From UBA2922 sp035352555 (lineage in GTDB: Bacteria; Bacillota; Clostridia; Oscillospirales; Oscillospiraceae): a DNA stretch of 23,917 nucleotides. How positions within the stretch are numbered: the stretch's first letter is position 1; each line of letters starts with the position of its first letter. The notes below the pieces were generated by a model. The model had not been told where the DNA came from and did no database searches. It saw only the letters and a list, made by a program, of their open reading frames with translations. Positions 5,953-13,794 of the stretch are shown one piece after another. The stretch is taken from NCBI GenBank assembly GCA_035352555.1, contig DAOPXW010000031.1, positions 1 to 23,917 of the forward strand, given 5' to 3'. The position numbers were made by a program, and so were the translations under genes.

Positions 5953-6782
5953 TCGCTTTTCTCCTTTTCAAGGTAATCGGCGATGGGCGCGATGCCGGAG
6001 GCGTCCACGTCCTCCACCTCGCCCGCGTCCACCATGGTGGCAATCACCGGGTCGATGGGCAGCTTGGCAATGGCTTTGATGCCGTACTTTTCAGCCTCGG
6101 CGTCCACCTTGCTGTCGCCGAAGATGTGGTGCACACTGCCGCAGTCGGGGCATTTGAAATAGGACATGTTCTCCACGATGCCCACTACGGGGATATTCAT
6201 CATTTTCGCCATGTTCACGGCCTTGGCCACGATCATGCCCACCAGCTCCTGGGGAGAGGTGACGATAATGATGCCGTCCACCGGGAGGGACTGGAACACG
6301 GTAAGGGGCACGTCGCCCGTTCCGGGAGGCATATCGACGAACATATAGTCCACGTCGTCCCACAGCACCTCGCTCCAGAACTGGGTGACGGCGCCCGCGA
6401 TGACGGGGCCGCGCCAGACGACGGGGTCGGTCTCGTTTTCAAGGATCAGGTTGATGGACATGACCTGTACGCCGGTACTGGTGAGGGCGGGATAGAGATA
6501 CTCGTCCGTGCCGGTGGCGTGCTGGTCGAGACCGAAGGCTTTGGGGATGGAGGGTCCGGTCATGTCGGCGTCCAGCACGGCGGCCTGATGGCCCCGGCGC
6601 TGCATCTCGGCGGCCAGCAGGCTGGTGACCAGAGACTTGCCGACGCCGCCCTTGCCGGAGACCACGGCATAGACCTTTTTTACGCTGGCGTCCGCATGGA
6701 GCTTGACGGAAAAATCCTCATGCTCGTGTTCGGCGCAGGCTTCGCCGCAGTTGGCGCAGTCATGGGTGCATTCTTCGCTCAT
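5949..6782 (-). CDS. mrp: Mrp/NBP35/ApbC-family iron-sulfur carrier ATPase
   Basis: A 277-residue P-loop ATPase that assembles or transfers [4Fe-4S] clusters to apo-proteins in the cytoplasm. The N-terminus carries a four-Cys cluster (C5, C9, C12, C16 in CTHDCANCGEAC) and a HEH stretch, as in NBP35-like members. Next come the deviant Walker A GKGGVGKS (residues 43-50), DADMTGPSIPKAFG, VDMPPGTGDVPLT and the conserved C-terminal CPDC pair (C211, C214) that binds the bridging cluster at the dimer interface. The ATG at 6780-6782 is chosen for AGAGG nine bases upstream; an upstream in-frame start would lie in the promoter. It is first in a two-gene operon with the NifX-like protein, from a promoter divergent to that of the DUF362-ferredoxin gene. 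Confidence 0.93.
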   Translation of the reverse strand: MSEECTHDCANCGEACAEHEHEDFSVKLHADASVKKVYAVVSGKGGVGKSLVTSLLAAEMQRRGHQAAVLDADMTGPSIPKAFGLDQHATGTDEYLYPALTSTGVQVMSINLILENETDPVVWRGPVIAGAVTQFWSEVLWDDVDYMFVDMPPGTGDVPLTVFQSLPVDGIIIVTSPQELVGMIVAKAVNMAKMMNIPVVGIVENMSYFKCPDCGSVHHIFGDSKVDAEAEKYGIKAIAKLPIDPVIATMVDAGEVEDVDASGIAPIADYLEKEKSE

Positions 6783-6827
6783 AAGACTAAACCTCTTTCT
6801 ACGTGTGGAATACAGAAATAGCTTTGC

Positions 6828-6839
6828 TGACATATGTCA
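6828..6839. promoter_or_regulatory. Perfect 12-bp palindrome at the mrp transcription start (candidate operator)
   Basis: TGACATATGTCA is its own reverse complement. It lies immediately downstream of the mrp -10 box, around the expected transcript start. This is a typical position for a repressor site; the binding protein is unknown. Confidence 0.45.
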
Positions 6840-6841
6840 AA

Positions 6842-6870
6842 ATTATACCGCCTGTTCCCGTATTTTGCAA
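6842..6870 (-). promoter_or_regulatory. Sigma-A promoter of mrp
   Basis: On the minus strand, TTGCAA (6865-6870), a 17-base spacer and a perfect TATAAT (6842-6847). Its -35 lies only ten bases from the -35 of the divergent DUF362 promoter. Confidence 0.8.
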
Positions 6871-6880
6871 TCCCGTATGA

Positions 6881-6909
6881 TTGAAAATATCTCCTGCCGG
6901 CTTTATAAT
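6881..6909 (+). promoter_or_regulatory. Sigma-A promoter of the DUF362-ferredoxin gene
   Basis: TTGAAA (6881-6886), a 17-base spacer and a perfect TATAAT (6904-6909). Downstream the leader contains a 9-bp tandem repeat, ATTATAAAA, at 6908-6916 and 6917-6925. Confidence 0.85.
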
Positions 6910-6944
6910 TATAAAAATTATAAAAACTTTTAGGGGATGAACAC

Positions 6945-8081
6945 ATGGAGTACGAAGCGGCGGTGGTTCCCTGCGCCGATTACGGCGCGGAAACGGTGCG
7001 GCGGGCGCTGCGCGAGGCGTTGGACGCGGTGGGCGGTCTGGATTGGGTCGCCCCGGGCATGACCATTGCGGTCAAATGCAATCTGGTCGGGGCTTACAAG
7101 CCCGAAGCCGCCGCCACGGTGCATCCGGCGGTGGCCGCGGAGCTGTGCCGGATGCTTGTGGCGCGGGGCGCGGCCGTTACCCTTGGCGATTCGCCCAGCG
7201 GACCGTTTTCCGCCGCAAAGCTGAAAAACATCTACACCGTCACGGGTATGCGGGTCGTGGAGGGGACGGGCGCGGCGCTGAACGAGGACTTTTCCCAGGA
7301 AACGCGCGCCCTGCCCGGCGGCGTGCGCATCCAATCGGTGCCCGTCACCGCGTGGCTGTTCAAGGCCGACTGCGTGGTCGATCTGTGTAAGCTCAAGACC
7401 CACGGGCTGGTGGGCTTCACCTGCGGCGTGAAAAATTTCTTCGGCATCCTGCCCGGCACGCGGAAAACCGAGTTCCACTTTCAGCATCCCCGGCCGGCGG
7501 ACTTTTGCGATATGCTGGTGGATCTGGCGGAGCTTGCCGCGCCGCGGCTGACCCTTGTGGACGCCGTGGTGGGCATGGAGGGCAACGGCCCCACCGCCGG
7601 GACGCCCCGGCCCATCGGCGCGCTGATCGCCGCGAAAACGCCCTACGCCGCCGATCTTGTCGCGGCGCGGCTCATCGGGCTGGACGAGCGCGCCCCCACC
7701 ATCGTCGCCGCGGTTCGCCGGGGGCTGTGCCCCGGCAGGCTGGAGGAGTTGCCGCTTTACGGCGACGCCGGCGCGCTGACCGTGCCGGACTTCCAAAAGC
7801 AGCCGCCCCGGGACAATCTGAAGCCGCGGGAAAAGTTTCCGGGCTTCAACCGGCTGGCCTCGGCCTGCTTCGGCACCGGGCCACGGGTGGAAAAGGCCCG
7901 CTGCGTGGGCTGCGGCAAGTGCGTCGAGGTCTGTCCGGCCGGCGCGGCAAAGCTCCGGGGCGGCAAGGCCGCCATCGACACGGGCAAATGCATCCGCTGC
8001 TTCTGCTGTCAGGAATTTTGCCCCAGAGGCGCCATCACCCTGCACCGGCCGCTCCCGGCGCGGCTTCTCGGCAGGCTCTGA
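6945..8081 (+). CDS. DUF362 domain protein with C-terminal 2x[4Fe-4S] ferredoxin domain
   Basis: A 378-residue protein. Residues about 1-290 are the DUF362 domain: MTIAVKCNLVGAYKP, VTLGDSPSGPF, VDLCKLKTHGLVGFTCGVKN, FGILPG and VDAVVGMEGNGPTAG. The C-terminus carries two classical CxxCxxCxxxCP motifs, CVGCGKCVEVCP from residue 320 and CIRCFCCQEFCP from residue 349, for two [4Fe-4S] clusters. Proteins of this architecture are common in anaerobes and are predicted redox proteins, but I know of no established reaction. AGGGGATG precedes the ATG at 6945. It is a single gene from its own promoter, divergent from mrp, which encodes an Fe-S assembly factor and might serve it. The coding sequence is strongly GC-rich, with no sign of damage. 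Confidence 0.88.
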   Translation: MEYEAAVVPCADYGAETVRRALREALDAVGGLDWVAPGMTIAVKCNLVGAYKPEAAATVHPAVAAELCRMLVARGAAVTLGDSPSGPFSAAKLKNIYTVTGMRVVEGTGAALNEDFSQETRALPGGVRIQSVPVTAWLFKADCVVDLCKLKTHGLVGFTCGVKNFFGILPGTRKTEFHFQHPRPADFCDMLVDLAELAAPRLTLVDAVVGMEGNGPTAGTPRPIGALIAAKTPYAADLVAARLIGLDERAPTIVAAVRRGLCPGRLEELPLYGDAGALTVPDFQKQPPRDNLKPREKFPGFNRLASACFGTGPRVEKARCVGCGKCVEVCPAGAAKLRGGKAAIDTGKCIRCFCCQEFCPRGAITLHRPLPARLLGRL

Positions 8082-8099
8082 GGCTCTCACCTCTATGGC

Positions 8100-8128
8100 T
8101 TGCCCTGCGGGAAAAAATATGTTATAAT
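8100..8128 (+). promoter_or_regulatory. Sigma-A promoter of the FHA-SEDS/PBP operon
   Basis: TTGCCC (8100-8105), a 17-base spacer and a perfect TATAAT (8123-8128). The start codon is at 8167 after AAAGGAGG. The segment TATAATTATAAAA (8123-8135) is identical to that at the preceding promoter (6904-6916). Confidence 0.8.
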
Positions 8129-8166
8129 TATAAAACTATGCAATCCGGCAAAGGAGGTGGAGCGCC

Positions 8167-9876
8167 ATGGACGCATTGACCCCATACATTCTCGCTGCGG
8201 CGCGCTATGTGCTGCCCGTTCTGGCGCTGTGGGTACTGGCCCGCTGCGTCCGCTCCATGCTGCGCGAAAAGTACGAGCCCGAGGTCTGGGGCTACGTGCT
8301 GGACGGCGACGGCGACAAGGTCTTTCCGCTGACCCACTGGGAGAACCTGCTGGGCCGCGCAAAATCCGCCGACGTCTCCCTTTCCGACCCCTCTGTGAGC
8401 CGTGTCCACGCGGTGCTGATCCGCAACGACAAGGGCCTGTGGCGGCTGTATGACACTTTCTCCAAGGGCGGGGCGTGGGTCAACGCCAAAAACGCCGAGG
8501 ACGAGGAGGGCGCCGCCGTCCGCAGCGGCGACACCCTTGCGCTGGCCGACAAGGAGCTGGTGTTTGAGGATATCTCCCCCGCCAAGCGGGCGGAGCTGGA
8601 AAAGGACCGCACCCCCGCCGGGCGCAACATCGGGCCGGGTCTGACCCTGCTGGGGCTGACCGTGTTTCAGGCTTTTCTGGCGCTGGAGCATTCCGTTACC
8701 GCCGATGCCGACCACATGCTTATCGTGGTGCTGGGCTTCGCGGCGCTGATCCTGATCGAATGGTTCTGCTATTTCGCCATGCGCAGCATCCGCCGCACCG
8801 GCTTTGAGGTGGAGACGCTGGCCTTTTTTCTGACCACGCTGGGGCTTTCGGTGGTGGCCACTTCCGCGCCGGACGATATGTACAAGGATGTGATCCTGAT
8901 TATCGCGGGCGTGGTGCTGTTTTTCATCACCGGCTGGTGGCTGCGCGATCTGGAGCGCACCAAGAAGGCCCGCACGGCCGTGGCGCTGCTGGCGCTGGTG
9001 CTGCTGGCGCTGAATCTGGTCATCGGCAAGATCTCCGGCGGCGCGCGCAACTGGATCTCTCTGGGCGGCTTCACCATCCAGCCCTCGGAGCTGGTGAAGG
9101 TGGCCTATATCTACGTGGGCGCGGCCACGCTGGACCGGCTGTTCCGCACCCGCAACCTGATCGTGTTCATCGCCTTCTCCGCCATCTGCGTCATCGCCCT
9201 GGCTCTCATGGGCGACTTCGGCACGGCACTGATCTTCTTTGCCACATTTCTGGTGATCTCCTTCATGCGCTCGGGCTCCATCGCCACCGTGGCGCTGGCC
9301 ATCACCGGCGCGGGGCTGGCCGGCTTTCTCATGCTGTCCATCAAGCCCTACATCGCCCAGCGCTTCGCTACCTGGGGGCACGCCTGGGAGGATGTTTACG
9401 ACAAGGGCTATCAGCAGACGCGGGCCATGTCGGCGGCCGCCTCGGGCGGCCTGTTCGGCAAGGGCGCGGGCGCGGGCTGGCTGAAGGACGTGACCGCCGC
9501 CAACACCGACATGGTGTTCGGCGTGCTGTGCGAGGAGCTGGGGCTGATCGTGGCGGTGTGCGCCATTCTGGCCATCCTTATCCTCGCTTTCTTCGCGGTG
9601 CGCTCCGCCGCCCACGGGCGCAGCTCCTACTACGTCATCGCGGCCTGCGCCTCCGTGAGCATGATGATGGTGCAGCTTTCGCTGAACGTGTTCGGCTCCA
9701 TGGATATCCTGCCCTTCACGGGCGTGACCTTCCCCTTCGTGTCCAAGGGCGGCACCTCGCTGCTGTCGTGCTGGATGCTGCTGGCTTTCATCAAGGCCGC
9801 CGACACCCGAAAGGGCGCCAGCTTTGTGGTGAAACCGCCCTCCAAGTCCGGCGGAGAGGAGGATGACGACGAATGA
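8167..9876 (+). CDS. FHA-domain/SEDS (RodA/FtsW-type) peptidoglycan glycosyltransferase fusion
   Basis: A 569-residue fusion. An N-terminal membrane helix (about residues 8-27) precedes a cytoplasmic FHA domain (about 40-135) with the phosphothreonine-binding signature LLGRAKSADVSLSDPSVSRV, then HA and GGAWVN. From about residue 153 follows a polytopic SEDS domain with QPSELVKVAYI, GDFGTALIFFATFL, GYQQTRAMSAAASGGLFGKG and NTDMVFGVLCEELGLI. D448 of that last motif aligns with the catalytic Asp of RodA. SEDS proteins polymerise lipid II into glycan strands and need a class B PBP partner, here the next gene (ATGA overlap). The FHA domain suggests control by a Ser/Thr kinase of the PknB/PrkC type. 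It could serve elongation, division or sporulation. The start has an AAAGGAGG Shine-Dalgarno; the acidic tail GGEEDDDE is cytoplasmic. Confidence 0.93.
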   Translation: MDALTPYILAAARYVLPVLALWVLARCVRSMLREKYEPEVWGYVLDGDGDKVFPLTHWENLLGRAKSADVSLSDPSVSRVHAVLIRNDKGLWRLYDTFSKGGAWVNAKNAEDEEGAAVRSGDTLALADKELVFEDISPAKRAELEKDRTPAGRNIGPGLTLLGLTVFQAFLALEHSVTADADHMLIVVLGFAALILIEWFCYFAMRSIRRTGFEVETLAFFLTTLGLSVVATSAPDDMYKDVILIIAGVVLFFITGWWLRDLERTKKARTAVALLALVLLALNLVIGKISGGARNWISLGGFTIQPSELVKVAYIYVGAATLDRLFRTRNLIVFIAFSAICVIALALMGDFGTALIFFATFLVISFMRSGSIATVALAITGAGLAGFLMLSIKPYIAQRFATWGHAWEDVYDKGYQQTRAMSAAASGGLFGKGAGAGWLKDVTAANTDMVFGVLCEELGLIVAVCAILAILILAFFAVRSAAHGRSSYYVIAACASVSMMMVQLSLNVFGSMDILPFTGVTFPFVSKGGTSLLSCWMLLAFIKAADTRKGASFVVKPPSKSGGEEDDDE

Positions 9877-11168
9877 AAAAAGTTACCCGCAGGGCCATCG
9901 CCGCGCTGGTCGTGGCCGCCTTCGTCATCACCGGCGTATTCGTCTACTGCTTTGATTATGTAAAAAACGGCGCGGTCTGGGCCTCGTACTTCGGTGTGAG
10001 CAACGTCACCGGCACCAGCACCATCACCGACCGAAATGGCGTGGTTCTGGCTTCCGAGACCGGCGGCAAGGTGACCTACGCCGCGGATTATACCACCCGC
10101 CTCGCCTGCTACCAGACCGTCGGCGACCTCTCCGGCAACGTGGGCACCGGCGCGCTGACCATGTTCCGCAGCAAGCTGGCAGGCTTCAATCTGGTCAGCG
10201 GCACCACCCAAAGCACCGGCACGAAGCTGTCTCTGACCATTGACTCCGCGCTGAACGCCACGGCCTACAAGGCGCTGGCCGGGCGCAGCGGCGCGGTGCT
10301 GGTATGCAATTACAAGACCGGCGAGATCCTGTGCATGGTGTCTGCCCCCAGTCAGGACCCATCCAACCCCTCCTCCTCCCCCGCCGAGGGCACCTATCTC
10401 AACAAATGCATCTCCTCCACCTTCACCCCCGGCTCGGTGTTCAAGCTGGTCACGCTGACGGCGGCCATTGAAAACGTGTCGGATCTCGACAGTCAGACCT
10501 TCACCTGCAAGGGCAGCGTGGATGTGGCTGGGGTCACCATCCACTGCACCGGCACCCACGGCAGCCAGACCGTGGAGCAGGCGCTGGCCAATTCCTGCAA
10601 CTGCGCCTTCGCCAAGATCGCGCAGGAGGTGGGCGGCGCCACGCTGGAGAAGTACGCCCAGAAGCTGGGCATGACCGAGGCGCACACGCTGGACGGCATC
10701 CGCACCGCGGCGGGCAGCTTTGAGAAGGCGGACGACGGCAGCTCCGAGCTGTCCTGGTCGGGAATCGGCCAGTCCACCGATCTGGTGTGCCCTTACTCCA
10801 TGCTGCGGCTGGTCTCCGCCATCGCCAACGGCGGCGAACTGGCGGAACCCACCCTGCTGGGCCGCGCCGCTATCGGCGGCAAGACCAAGCTGCTGTCCCA
10901 GGCCACGGCGGACAGGCTGAAGGAATTCATGAGCTATAATGTGCAGTCTTCCTATGGCACGGGTTCTTTCCCGGGCCTGAAAATCTGCGCCAAATCCGGC
11001 ACCGCCGAAGTGGGCGACGGCACCAGCCACGCCTGGTTCACAGGGTTTCTCGCCGACGACGCCCATCCCTACGCCTTTGTGGTGGTGGTGGAGCACGGCG
11101 GCGGCGGTCTGCGGCAGGCCGGCCCCATCGCCAACGCGGTTTTGCAGGCGGCGGTAGCCAAATACTGA
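9873..11168 (+). CDS. Class B penicillin-binding protein (D,D-transpeptidase), SEDS partner
   Basis: A 431-residue protein anchored by one N-terminal membrane segment (about residues 9-27), with an extracytoplasmic transpeptidase domain. All three catalytic motifs are present: SxxK in TPGSVFKL (S188, K191), SxN in NSCNCAF (S241, N243) and KSGT (K374-T377). ITDRNGVVLA near the N-terminus is typical of class B enzymes. The pedestal region is short, and overall length resembles the compact PbpA type and not the 600-700-residue PBP2/FtsI enzymes. It crosslinks stem peptides of glycan strands made by the SEDS protein encoded immediately upstream; the 4-base ATGA overlap implies coupled translation and a stoichiometric complex. 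Beta-lactam binding is expected from the motifs. Confidence 0.94.
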   Translation: MKKVTRRAIAALVVAAFVITGVFVYCFDYVKNGAVWASYFGVSNVTGTSTITDRNGVVLASETGGKVTYAADYTTRLACYQTVGDLSGNVGTGALTMFRSKLAGFNLVSGTTQSTGTKLSLTIDSALNATAYKALAGRSGAVLVCNYKTGEILCMVSAPSQDPSNPSSSPAEGTYLNKCISSTFTPGSVFKLVTLTAAIENVSDLDSQTFTCKGSVDVAGVTIHCTGTHGSQTVEQALANSCNCAFAKIAQEVGGATLEKYAQKLGMTEAHTLDGIRTAAGSFEKADDGSSELSWSGIGQSTDLVCPYSMLRLVSAIANGGELAEPTLLGRAAIGGKTKLLSQATADRLKEFMSYNVQSSYGTGSFPGLKICAKSGTAEVGDGTSHAWFTGFLADDAHPYAFVVVVEHGGGGLRQAGPIANAVLQAAVAKY

Positions 11169-11181
11169 AAAGGAACTTCAA

Positions 11182-13047
11182 ATGACAGATATCTCGGTCA
11201 ACGGACTGGTAAAATCCTTTGAAATTGGAAAAAATATACTGGACGGCCTGTCCTTCGATATTGCGGAGGGCGAGCACGTGGGTATCCTGGGCCCCAACGG
11301 CTGCGGCAAGACCACGCTGTTCCGCATTCTCACGGGCACGCTGGATTACGACGAGGGCGCGGTGGCCGTCGGAGGCGGCAAACGACTGGGCCTGATCTCC
11401 CAGATCCCCGTCTATCCGGAGGGCTGGACCACGGAGGAAGTGCTGAAGGACGCCCACCGGCGGCTGTATGAAATGCAGCGGCGGCTGGACGAGCTGGCGG
11501 AGCGGATGGCGGCGGATGCTTCCAAAGCCCTGCTGGCCGAATACGACCGGCTCTCGGAAGCCTTCCGCCTGATGGGCGGCTATGAGATGGATGTGGAGCG
11601 CGGCCGGGTGGCCAGCGGGCTGGAAATCACGGAGGCCATGCGCGCCCAGCCTTTCGACAGTCTCTCCGGCGGGGAAAAGACCCGCGTCAATCTTGCCCGT
11701 CTCCTTTTGGAGGACACGGACATCCTGCTGCTGGACGAGCCCACCAACCATCTGGATCTGCATGCCACGGAGTGGCTGGAGGACTACATCCTGCACTTCC
11801 GCGGCACGGTGCTGGCCATCAGCCACGACCGCTATTTTCTGGACGTGGTGTGCCAGCGCTGCATCGAGATCAGCGAGGGCAAGGCCGAATTCTACAGCGG
11901 CAATTACAGCTTCTACGTCGCCGAGCGGCAGCGCCGCTTCGATGAGAAGATGAAGCAGTACGAGCGGGACCAGGCCAAGGTGGAGCAGCTGACCCGGGCC
12001 GCGGAGCAGATGCATCTGTGGGCCTTCATGGGCGCGGACAAGCTTCACAAGCGGGCCTTTTCCATGGAAAAGCGCATTGAAAAGCTCAAGACCTCCGAAA
12101 AGCCCGCCGAGGCGCGGAAAATGACCGTGAAATTCAAGGAGCGGGAGTTTCTGGGCGACGAGGTGCTGGTGACGGACGGTCTCTCCAAGGCTTTCGGCGG
12201 CAGGCGGCTGTTCAGCGGCCTCACCGTGACGGTGGAGGGTAAAGAGCGCATCGCCCTCATCGGCGACAACGGGGCCGGAAAATCCACGCTGGTAAAAATG
12301 ATCCTCAATCAGGAGCCGCCCGACAGCGGCTATCTCTATCTGGGTCCCACGGTCAAGACCGGGTATTTGCCCCAGATCGTGACCTTTGAGAACCTCTCCC
12401 GCTCCTGTCTCGACACCATGCTGTACGAATGCCGCTGCCAGCCGCAGGAGGCCAGGGACCGGCTGGCCGCCTTCGGTTTTCGCGGCGAAAACGTGCTGAC
12501 CCCCGTATCCGCCCTCTCCGGCGGCGAGCGCAGCCGTCTGAAGCTGTGCATGGTCATGGGCTCGGACATCAACTTCCTCATTCTCGACGAGCCGACCAAC
12601 CATCTGGACATCGCCAGCCGCGAATGGATGGAGGACGCCCTTTCCGACTATGACGAGGCGCTGCTTTTCGTCTCCCACGACCGTTATTTTATTGAAAAAT
12701 TCGCCACCCGGATCTGGAGCGCCGAAAACGGCGGCATCGTGGATTTCCGGGGCGGATTTGGGGAATACAAGGCCTACCGCGCCCGGCAGCAGGTGTTCGT
12801 CCAGAACGAAAAGGCCGGGCAGAAGAAGAAGGAGCCCCGCAAAAAAGGCGCGCCCAGCGCGGAGAAACAGCTGGCCAGGGCGGAGCGGGACATTGAAAAA
12901 ACCGAAGCCGCCATCCGCGAGCTGGATGGACAGGCGGAGGAATACGCCGCCGATTATCAGAAGCTGCTGGAGATCGACAAGCAAAAAGCGGCGCTTTCCG
13001 CCGCGCTGGACGCGCTGTATGCGCAATGGGAGGGCTTGTCCGAATGA
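11182..13047 (+). CDS. ABC-F family ATPase (ribosome-associated type)
   Basis: A 621-residue soluble protein with two ABC domains and no membrane segment. Domain 1 has GPNGCGKTT (about 36-44), LSGGEKTRVNLARLL and ILLLDEPTNHLDL. Domain 2 has GDNGAGKST, LSGGERSRLKL and FLILDEPTNHLDI. Both catalytic glutamates are present. A charged helical linker with KMKQYERDQAKVEQL and LHKRAFSMEKRIEKL lies between them, and the C-terminus is a Lys-rich coiled coil. ABC-F proteins bind the ribosomal E site and act on stalled or antibiotic-bound ribosomes; the sequence alone does not separate a housekeeping (Uup/YdiF-like) factor from a resistance factor. It starts 13 bases after the PBP gene (AAGGA upstream), within the envelope operon, an odd functional neighbour. 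Confidence 0.93.
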   Translation: MTDISVNGLVKSFEIGKNILDGLSFDIAEGEHVGILGPNGCGKTTLFRILTGTLDYDEGAVAVGGGKRLGLISQIPVYPEGWTTEEVLKDAHRRLYEMQRRLDELAERMAADASKALLAEYDRLSEAFRLMGGYEMDVERGRVASGLEITEAMRAQPFDSLSGGEKTRVNLARLLLEDTDILLLDEPTNHLDLHATEWLEDYILHFRGTVLAISHDRYFLDVVCQRCIEISEGKAEFYSGNYSFYVAERQRRFDEKMKQYERDQAKVEQLTRAAEQMHLWAFMGADKLHKRAFSMEKRIEKLKTSEKPAEARKMTVKFKEREFLGDEVLVTDGLSKAFGGRRLFSGLTVTVEGKERIALIGDNGAGKSTLVKMILNQEPPDSGYLYLGPTVKTGYLPQIVTFENLSRSCLDTMLYECRCQPQEARDRLAAFGFRGENVLTPVSALSGGERSRLKLCMVMGSDINFLILDEPTNHLDIASREWMEDALSDYDEALLFVSHDRYFIEKFATRIWSAENGGIVDFRGGFGEYKAYRARQQVFVQNEKAGQKKKEPRKKGAPSAEKQLARAERDIEKTEAAIRELDGQAEEYAADYQKLLEIDKQKAALSAALDALYAQWEGLSE

Positions 13048-13778
13048 AGAAGTCAAAACACACATCCGGCTGGGCGTTTGCGGGGGGCCTGCTGGCCGCG
13101 GCGGGCCTCTTTTTCCGCTTCGCCCTCATCGGCTACGACTTTGTCGGCTACGCGCTGCTGTTCGCGGCGGCGGTAGTCGCCGCGTACCACCTTTTCGGCA
13201 GGACGCTGAGGATCGTCTTATCCGTCCTTCTGGCGGCGGGCGTGACCTATTTCATCATCGTGGAGATCCCCATCGTCTCCTCCGCGCACACGGACGCAAA
13301 CCCCGAGGCCCCCTATGTGATCGTACTGGGGGCCGGCGTCAACGGTGATTCGCCTTCCCTTTCCCTGCTCAACCGCCTCACCGCGGCGCTGGACTATCTT
13401 GAGACCTATCCCGACGCCGTGTGCATCGTGTCCGGCGGGCAGGGCGAGGGCGAGAACATCTCCGAGGCCGATTGCATGTACAGCTGGCTCACGGGAAAGG
13501 GCGTTTCACCGGACCGTATTCTGAAAGAGGAAAAGGCCGAAAATACCGAGGAGAACTACCGGAATTCCTTTGCCATCATCCGCGGCCGGGGCGGCGACCC
13601 GGCGGCCGGCGTGGCCGTGGTGAGCAGCGAGTACCACCTTTACCGGGCCAAGCTGCTGGCCGAAAAACAGGGCGTGTCCGTCAAGACCGTGGCCGCCCAC
13701 ACCAGCTACCCCCTGCTCATGATTAATTACTTCATCCGCGAAGCTTTCGCCGTCACCTATCTGTGGGCGTTTGGATGA
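13044..13778 (+). CDS. DUF218 (YdcF/ElyC/SanA) family membrane protein
   Basis: A 244-residue protein with two or three N-terminal membrane segments (to about residue 75) followed by the DUF218 domain. Conserved pieces are VIVLGAGV, LNRLTAALDYL, VSGGQGEGENISEA, ILKEEKAENTEENYRNS and VVSSEYHLYRAKLLA. ElyC and SanA relatives affect envelope integrity and undecaprenyl-phosphate-dependent steps in enterobacteria, but no catalytic activity is established. The ATG at 13044 is chosen over an in-frame upstream start at 13026: it overlaps the ABC-F stop as ATGA and has GGGAGGG upstream. Its place in an operon with SEDS/PBP and small transporters supports an envelope role. Confidence 0.85.
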   Translation: MKKSKHTSGWAFAGGLLAAAGLFFRFALIGYDFVGYALLFAAAVVAAYHLFGRTLRIVLSVLLAAGVTYFIIVEIPIVSSAHTDANPEAPYVIVLGAGVNGDSPSLSLLNRLTAALDYLETYPDAVCIVSGGQGEGENISEADCMYSWLTGKGVSPDRILKEEKAENTEENYRNSFAIIRGRGGDPAAGVAVVSSEYHLYRAKLLAEKQGVSVKTVAAHTSYPLLMINYFIREAFAVTYLWAFG

Positions 13779-13794
13779 ACACACCGGAGGTACA

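Noticed and set aside
6908..6925. Tandem ATTATAAAA as an iteron or phase-variable repeat
   Set aside because: Only two copies in an AT-rich leader; too little to suggest replication or slippage control.
8128..9615. Minus-strand open frame opposite the FHA-SEDS gene
   Set aside because: Antisense shadow; composition is Gly/His/Gln-rich with no domain.
11038..13065. Minus-strand open frame of about 675 codons opposite the ABC-F gene
   Set aside because: Shadow of the ABC-F and PBP coding sequences in GC-rich DNA; no motif and no promoter or ribosome site.
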